DNA of 64,000 bases from Ruminococcus sp. UBA1409 (GTDB lineage: Bacteria > Bacillota > Clostridia > Oscillospirales > Ruminococcaceae). The stretch lies in NCBI GenBank assembly GCA_002305045.1, contig DBPX01000016.1, forward strand, positions 141,445 through 205,444, written 5' to 3'. This document shows positions 60,785 through 64,000 of the stretch, in pieces. Under the pieces are notes generated by a model. It made no database searches and had not been told where the DNA came from. It saw only the letters and a program-made list of their open reading frames with translations. Every line of letters begins with the position of its first letter. Position 1 is the first letter of the stretch. The translations under genes were made by a program, and so were the position numbers.

Positions 60785-61981
60785 TTAGCTATCCCGAGCG
60801 GTATTTTCCTCATCAAGGAAATAGCCTACCGAGTCGTTATACGCCATCAGCGTGAGAGTGGGAATAGTCCTCTTTTTTGATATGGAGTCTCTTATGGAAA
60901 AGCTGAGGGCGCTGAAAAGGCTTCTGTTAAGGTTTGAATACGCCTCCTGACGCATCCTCTCGACTCCGGGATATGAGCGCTCCTTGGATATAAGGTCGGC
61001 CATGTAGACAATCCTCTCAAGAAGGCTCATGCCGCCCCTTGCGACGGTGTGATATCTAACTGCGCCAAGGATTTCAGGGTCTGATATCCCAAAGTGCTCC
61101 GAGAGGAAAACTGCTCCCGCTATCCCATGATGGGTTTTCGGCGCTCCAAGCTCGACATCGGTGACCTCAAAGCTGCTTCTTTTTAGAAGCTCAAGCTGCT
61201 CCTCACGGGGTATCTCCTTACAGCAGTCATGCATGAGTCCGGCAAAATATGCCTTATCAAGGTCCGCACCGTTTAACACGGCGAGCCTAAGTGACGCCTC
61301 AGCCACATTGACGGAGTGGGCAAAGCGCTTGGCTGTCAGCCTCTCCCTCAGAAACTCAACATAGCTATTATACTTCGTTTTGTCAAAATTATAAAGCCTG
61401 TTTTTCAAAATATACCTTTCAACCGCTCCGGGAACCAAGCCGTCTGCTCTGCCGCAGGCAATCAGCCTCGACCTTATGTCGGTGGAGGAAACCGAGACCG
61501 GGCGGCAGTCGATTATCTCGACATCCCCTCCTGCACGCCTTATCTCGGCTGCGGCGCTCTCGATTCTTTTCCTCTCTCCCTGATTTCTTGCCAGCACTCT
61601 GATTGAGGAAAGCTCTAGTATCCTTTGTGCACGGTGCCAGCCAAGAAAGCCTGGCGCAAGGTCGGCTCCCATGATAAAAATGAGTCTTGCGCCGGGGTAC
61701 TTTTTGTAAAAGTGCTCTATCGTGTTGACGGTATAGCTTTTTTCGTCCCTTTGCTGCTCAAAGCTGCTGACCTCGACTCCCGCAATGCCTCTCGTGGCGA
61801 TTTTGAGCATATTAATCCTGTGCCTGTCGTCAGCAAGGTCTGACGGCTCCTTGTGAGGCGGTATATGGTCCGGCACGACTATGAGCTTGTCAGGCTTTAG
61901 CTTTCTTAAAACCGTATTAATTACATTGATATGCCCGATGTGTACAGGGTTGAAGGTTCCTCCGTATATACAAATGGTCAT
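60785..61981 (-). CDS. nadD: NadD-YqeK fusion: nicotinate-nucleotide adenylyltransferase plus HD-domain phosphohydrolase
   Basis: A 398-residue fusion. Residues about 1-195 are NadD: YGGTFNPVHIGHINV, PDHIPPHK, IMGADLAPGFLGWHRA and SSTDIRSRL, making NaAD from NaMN. From about 200 follows the HD domain of YqeK: RFAHSVNVAEASLRLA, AGLMHDCCKEIP, GAVRYHTVARGGMS and VYMADLISKERSYPGVERMR. YqeK splits Ap4A into ADP. These are two adjacent genes in most Firmicutes but one reading frame here. The start is ATG 61981 after GGGGTGAG. Confidence 0.94.
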   Translation of the reverse strand: MTICIYGGTFNPVHIGHINVINTVLRKLKPDKLIVVPDHIPPHKEPSDLADDRHRINMLKIATRGIAGVEVSSFEQQRDEKSYTVNTIEHFYKKYPGARLIFIMGADLAPGFLGWHRAQRILELSSIRVLARNQGERKRIESAAAEIRRAGGDVEIIDCRPVSVSSTDIRSRLIACGRADGLVPGAVERYILKNRLYNFDKTKYNSYVEFLRERLTAKRFAHSVNVAEASLRLAVLNGADLDKAYFAGLMHDCCKEIPREEQLELLKRSSFEVTDVELGAPKTHHGIAGAVFLSEHFGISDPEILGAVRYHTVARGGMSLLERIVYMADLISKERSYPGVERMRQEAYSNLNRSLFSALSFSIRDSISKKRTIPTLTLMAYNDSVGYFLDEENTARDS

Positions 61982-62001
61982 GCTCTCACCCCGCCGCCCC
62001 G

Positions 62002-62289
62002 TCAAAGCTCGATAAGCGGCTTGTCAGGATTTTTTCTGTACAGCACCGCCTTCTGCCCGATGGTTATTACAACCTCCGCATTGAGCCTTTCGGAAAGCTC
62101 ATTTGCCGCCTCAAGCGGAGTGTAGAGCGAATTGTCAAGACAGTTAATCTTTATTATCTCATGGGCACGAAGATAATCGTCTATCTGTCTCACCTGTGCG
62201 TCGCTTATGCCGCCCTTGCCAACCTGGAAGGCGGCAGGGATTCCAGCCGCAATCGTCTTTAGCTTTGAGCGCTGCTTGGATGTCAGCAT
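62002..62289 (-). CDS. yhbY: YhbY-family CRM-domain RNA-binding protein
   Basis: A 95-residue protein that associates with pre-50S ribosomal particles. One CRM domain: LTSKQRSKLKTIAAGIPAAFQVGKGGISDAQVRQIDDYL, with the GKGG loop. The start is the ATG at 62289 with GAGGGAG upstream; it sits directly after rdgB (its start codon overlaps the region of the rdgB stop by about one base). Followed by nadD/yqeK. Confidence 0.93.
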   Translation of the reverse strand: MLTSKQRSKLKTIAAGIPAAFQVGKGGISDAQVRQIDDYLRAHEIIKINCLDNSLYTPLEAANELSERLNAEVVITIGQKAVLYRKNPDKPLIEL

Positions 62290-62290
62290 T

Positions 62291-62875
62291 TTAACACTCT
62301 CCCTCAAGATATTTTTCAAGCTTTCTAAGAGCCTCTCCCCTGTGGCTTACGGCATTCTTCTCCGAGTCGGTAAACTCCGCCAGCGACCTTTGTCCCACCA
62401 TGAAGATGGGGTCGTAGCCAAATCCTCTATCGCCTATTCTTTTGTAGCCGATTCTGCCCTCTATCCTGCCCTCAAACTGCATCATTTTACCGTTTTCGTC
62501 TATATAGGTAATAACGGCGACAAACCTAGCCGTCCTGAGGCTGTCCTCAACGCCCTCAAGCCTAGAAAGTATAAGCTCGCATCTTCCAACATCGTCGACG
62601 CCCTCGCCGCCGTACCTTGCGGAATAGACTCCCGGCTCCTTGTTGAGATAGTCCACCTCAATGCCGGAATCGTCTGCTATTACCGGCTTTTTTACAAGCT
62701 CGTAGAGCGCTTTTGCCTTTATTGCTGAGTTTTCAGAGAAGGTCGTCCCCGTTTCGTCAGCCTCCAGCTCAATTCCAGCCTCTCTCTGGGACAAAACGGT
62801 AAAGCCAGCCGGCTCCATTATCTTCTTGACCTCCCGCAGCTTGTCCAAATTGTTTGAAGCCAAAATAAGCTCCAT
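62291..62875 (-). CDS. rdgB: XTP/dITP diphosphatase (RdgB/HAM1)
   Basis: A 194-residue house-cleaning enzyme that removes non-canonical purine triphosphates. Motifs: LILASNNLDKLREVK, TTFSENSAIKAKAL, PVIADDSGIEVDYL, PGVYSARYGGE and GDRGFGYDPIF. The ATG at 62875 follows GGAGG by seven bases; that ribosome binding site lies inside the last codons of ftsY, whose stop precedes the ATG by two bases. A TTG at 62881 is less likely. Confidence 0.95.
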   Translation of the reverse strand: MELILASNNLDKLREVKKIMEPAGFTVLSQREAGIELEADETGTTFSENSAIKAKALYELVKKPVIADDSGIEVDYLNKEPGVYSARYGGEGVDDVGRCELILSRLEGVEDSLRTARFVAVITYIDENGKMMQFEGRIEGRIGYKRIGDRGFGYDPIFMVGQRSLAEFTDSEKNAVSHRGEALRKLEKYLEGEC

Positions 62876-62877
62876 AG

Positions 62878-63798
62878 TCAATCCTCCGTTTCCTCGTCAA
62901 AGAGTGCGGCGGCAAAATCAGCCGCACAAAAGTCCTGAATATCCTCAATCTTCTCGCCGACCGTGACAAGCTTCACAGGAAGCCCCAATTCGCTTGCTAT
63001 CGGGATGATAATTCCCCCCTTGGAGGTCGAATCAAGCTTAGTAAGTATAATGCCGGTAATGCTTGCCGCCTGGTTAAACTCCCTAGCCTGATTTACGGCG
63101 TTCTGACCTGTCGTGGCGTCAAGAGCCAAAAGCACCTCGAGCGCACAGCCCTCCGCCTTTGTGTGAACTATTTTTGATATCTTTCCAAGCTCGTTCATAA
63201 GGTTTTTCTTGTTGTGAAGCCTTCCTGCGGTGTCTATAATGACGACATCGCAGTCCCTTGCCCTTGCGGCGTCCATGGCGTCATAAACCACTGCGGCAGG
63301 GTCGGAGCCTTCCTTATGCCTTACAAGCTGCACTCCCGCCCTCTCGCACCAGACGGCAAGCTGCTCGATTGCGGCAGCCCTGAAGGTATCGGCGGCAGCG
63401 ACAAGCACCTTCTTGCCCTGCTTTGAGAGCTGATAGGAAAGCTTTCCTATCGTGGTGGTCTTTCCGGCTCCGTTCACGCCTATTACCAGTATGACAGACG
63501 GCTTTGTGGAAAGGTCAAGCCTTGAATCCTCTCCTAGCATTCCGGCTATAATCTCCTTAAGAGCGGCTTTTACATCCCCGGTGTCCTTGATTTTTTCCTC
63601 TTTAACCCTATTTTTAAGCTCAGAGACTATTTTCTCGGAGGTCTTTCCCCCGATGTCGGACATTATAAGAGTCTCCTCCAGCTCGTCAAAGAAATCGTCG
63701 TCTATCCTTGAAGAGCCTTGAATCAGCGAGTTTATGCTGTCGATCAGCGAGCTTTTTGTCTTTGTAAGGCCCGCCTTAAGCTTTTCAAAAAATCCCAT
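62878..63798 (-). CDS. ftsY: Signal recognition particle receptor FtsY
   Basis: A 306-residue GTPase that receives SRP-ribosome complexes at the membrane. It has a short N domain, then G motifs GVNGAGKTTTIGKL, AADTFRAAAIEQL, DTAGRLHNK, TKLDSTSKGG and GVGEKIEDI-like VGEKIEDIQDF. There is almost no acidic N-terminal A domain, as in many Firmicutes. GGAGG precedes the ATG at 63798. It follows smc by 14 bases. Confidence 0.96.
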   Translation of the reverse strand: MGFFEKLKAGLTKTKSSLIDSINSLIQGSSRIDDDFFDELEETLIMSDIGGKTSEKIVSELKNRVKEEKIKDTGDVKAALKEIIAGMLGEDSRLDLSTKPSVILVIGVNGAGKTTTIGKLSYQLSKQGKKVLVAAADTFRAAAIEQLAVWCERAGVQLVRHKEGSDPAAVVYDAMDAARARDCDVVIIDTAGRLHNKKNLMNELGKISKIVHTKAEGCALEVLLALDATTGQNAVNQAREFNQAASITGIILTKLDSTSKGGIIIPIASELGLPVKLVTVGEKIEDIQDFCAADFAAALFDEETED

Positions 63799-63812
63799 CT
63801 AAACCTCCATAA

Positions 63813-64000
63813 TCATTCTATATCCCATGACGGCGAGACCTCGCCGAGGTCCAGCCTCAAAAGCCTTGAAACTCCCTTTTCCTGCATGGTTACGCCGTAA
63901 AGGACATCGGCCTCCTCCATCGTTCCCCTGCGGTGGGTGATTAAAATGAACTGAGTGGTGTCAACATACCGCCTCAGATACTGAGCGTACTTTGTGACAT
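63813..64000 (-). CDS. smc: Chromosome partition protein SMC, C-terminal end (5' part beyond window)
   Basis: Only the last 62 codons are visible, translated directly. FILITHRRGTMEEADVLYGVTMQEKGVSRLL is the SMC C-terminal head, where the ITHRRGTM stretch belongs to the switch region of the ATPase. The stop is at 63813. The gene runs off the right edge. The order smc-ftsY is conserved in Firmicutes. Confidence 0.92.
   Translation of the reverse strand, partial: VTKYAQYLRRYVDTTQFILITHRRGTMEEADVLYGVTMQEKGVSRLLRLDLGEVSPSWDIE

Overview
The window looks like chromosomal DNA from a spore-forming, plant-polysaccharide-degrading member of the Clostridia, most likely Ruminococcaceae/Oscillospirales. 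The reasons are the sporulation genes (spoIVA, a SPOCS-LysM coat-type protein, spmA/spmB), strong GGAGG ribosome binding sites, consensus sigma-A promoters, an IspD-IspF fusion, a GTP-type PEP carboxykinase, and glycoside hydrolases typical of rumen and gut fibre degraders (GH8, GH13, GH30, GH97 and a CE1-like esterase). The family-level placement is inference. I see no insertion sequence, phage gene, CRISPR array, rRNA or replication origin, and no block of clearly foreign composition.

Layout. 0-4.3 kb (+): tail of a polyamine-binding protein, a long PRPP synthetase, and a Ca2+-type P-ATPase whose leader can hide its ribosome binding site. 4.3-17.6 kb (-): MarR regulator plus lipoprotein esterase; an FAD dehydrogenase; the c-di-AMP pair cdaA-cdaR; a cysteine desulfurase with a DUF3343 partner; ispDF; folD; lgt; and a cobalamin ABC transporter behind a cobalamin riboswitch. 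18-25.9 kb: an AbrB-type regulator, spmAB (+), ymdB, a TtcA-family thiolase, a LysR regulator, pckG and queA. 26-29 kb (+): the lysine/diaminopimelate operon asd-dapA-dapB. 29-34 kb: a GH8 exo-oligoxylanase with a DUF1292 protein, tRNA-Leu(TAA), spoIVA and the SPOCS-LysM gene. 34-37 kb (+): lepA and an unknown membrane protein. 37-47 kb: rarA, an orphan membrane-fusion lipoprotein, hemW, a GH97 lipoprotein, a small cyclotransferase, a nucleoside-hydrolase-like gene divergent from a methyltransferase, and an FAD/Rieske oxidoreductase. 47-52 kb (-): a PEVTE-repeat lipoprotein and a GH30-GH13 pair. 52-64 kb (-): ribU under an FMN riboswitch; then housekeeping genes pepP-efp-CD1247-like, an AP-endonuclease-like gene, yqeG, rpsU, and the run smc-ftsY-rdgB-yhbY-nadD/yqeK-LCP-rsfS-leuS.

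How the genes work together. Surface or secreted lipoproteins (CE1 esterase, GH97, GH30) would attack plant polymers outside the cell. GH8 and GH13, which lack signal peptides, would finish imported oligosaccharides inside. PEP carboxykinase fits anaerobic C3/C4 metabolism. asd-dapAB, ispDF, lgt, cdaAR and the LCP protein serve envelope building. B12 and riboflavin are at least partly scavenged, each uptake gene being switched by its vitamin through a transcription-terminating riboswitch.

The most interesting signals are regulatory: a three-helix leader masking the P-ATPase ribosome binding site, four tandem palindromes just after a lepA promoter, intrinsic terminators that abut ribosome binding sites at three loci (two of them behind riboswitches), a shared inverted repeat in a divergent promoter, and an unexplained structured intergenic stretch at 22.4-22.9 kb. 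I did not find a clearly new defence or mobile system.
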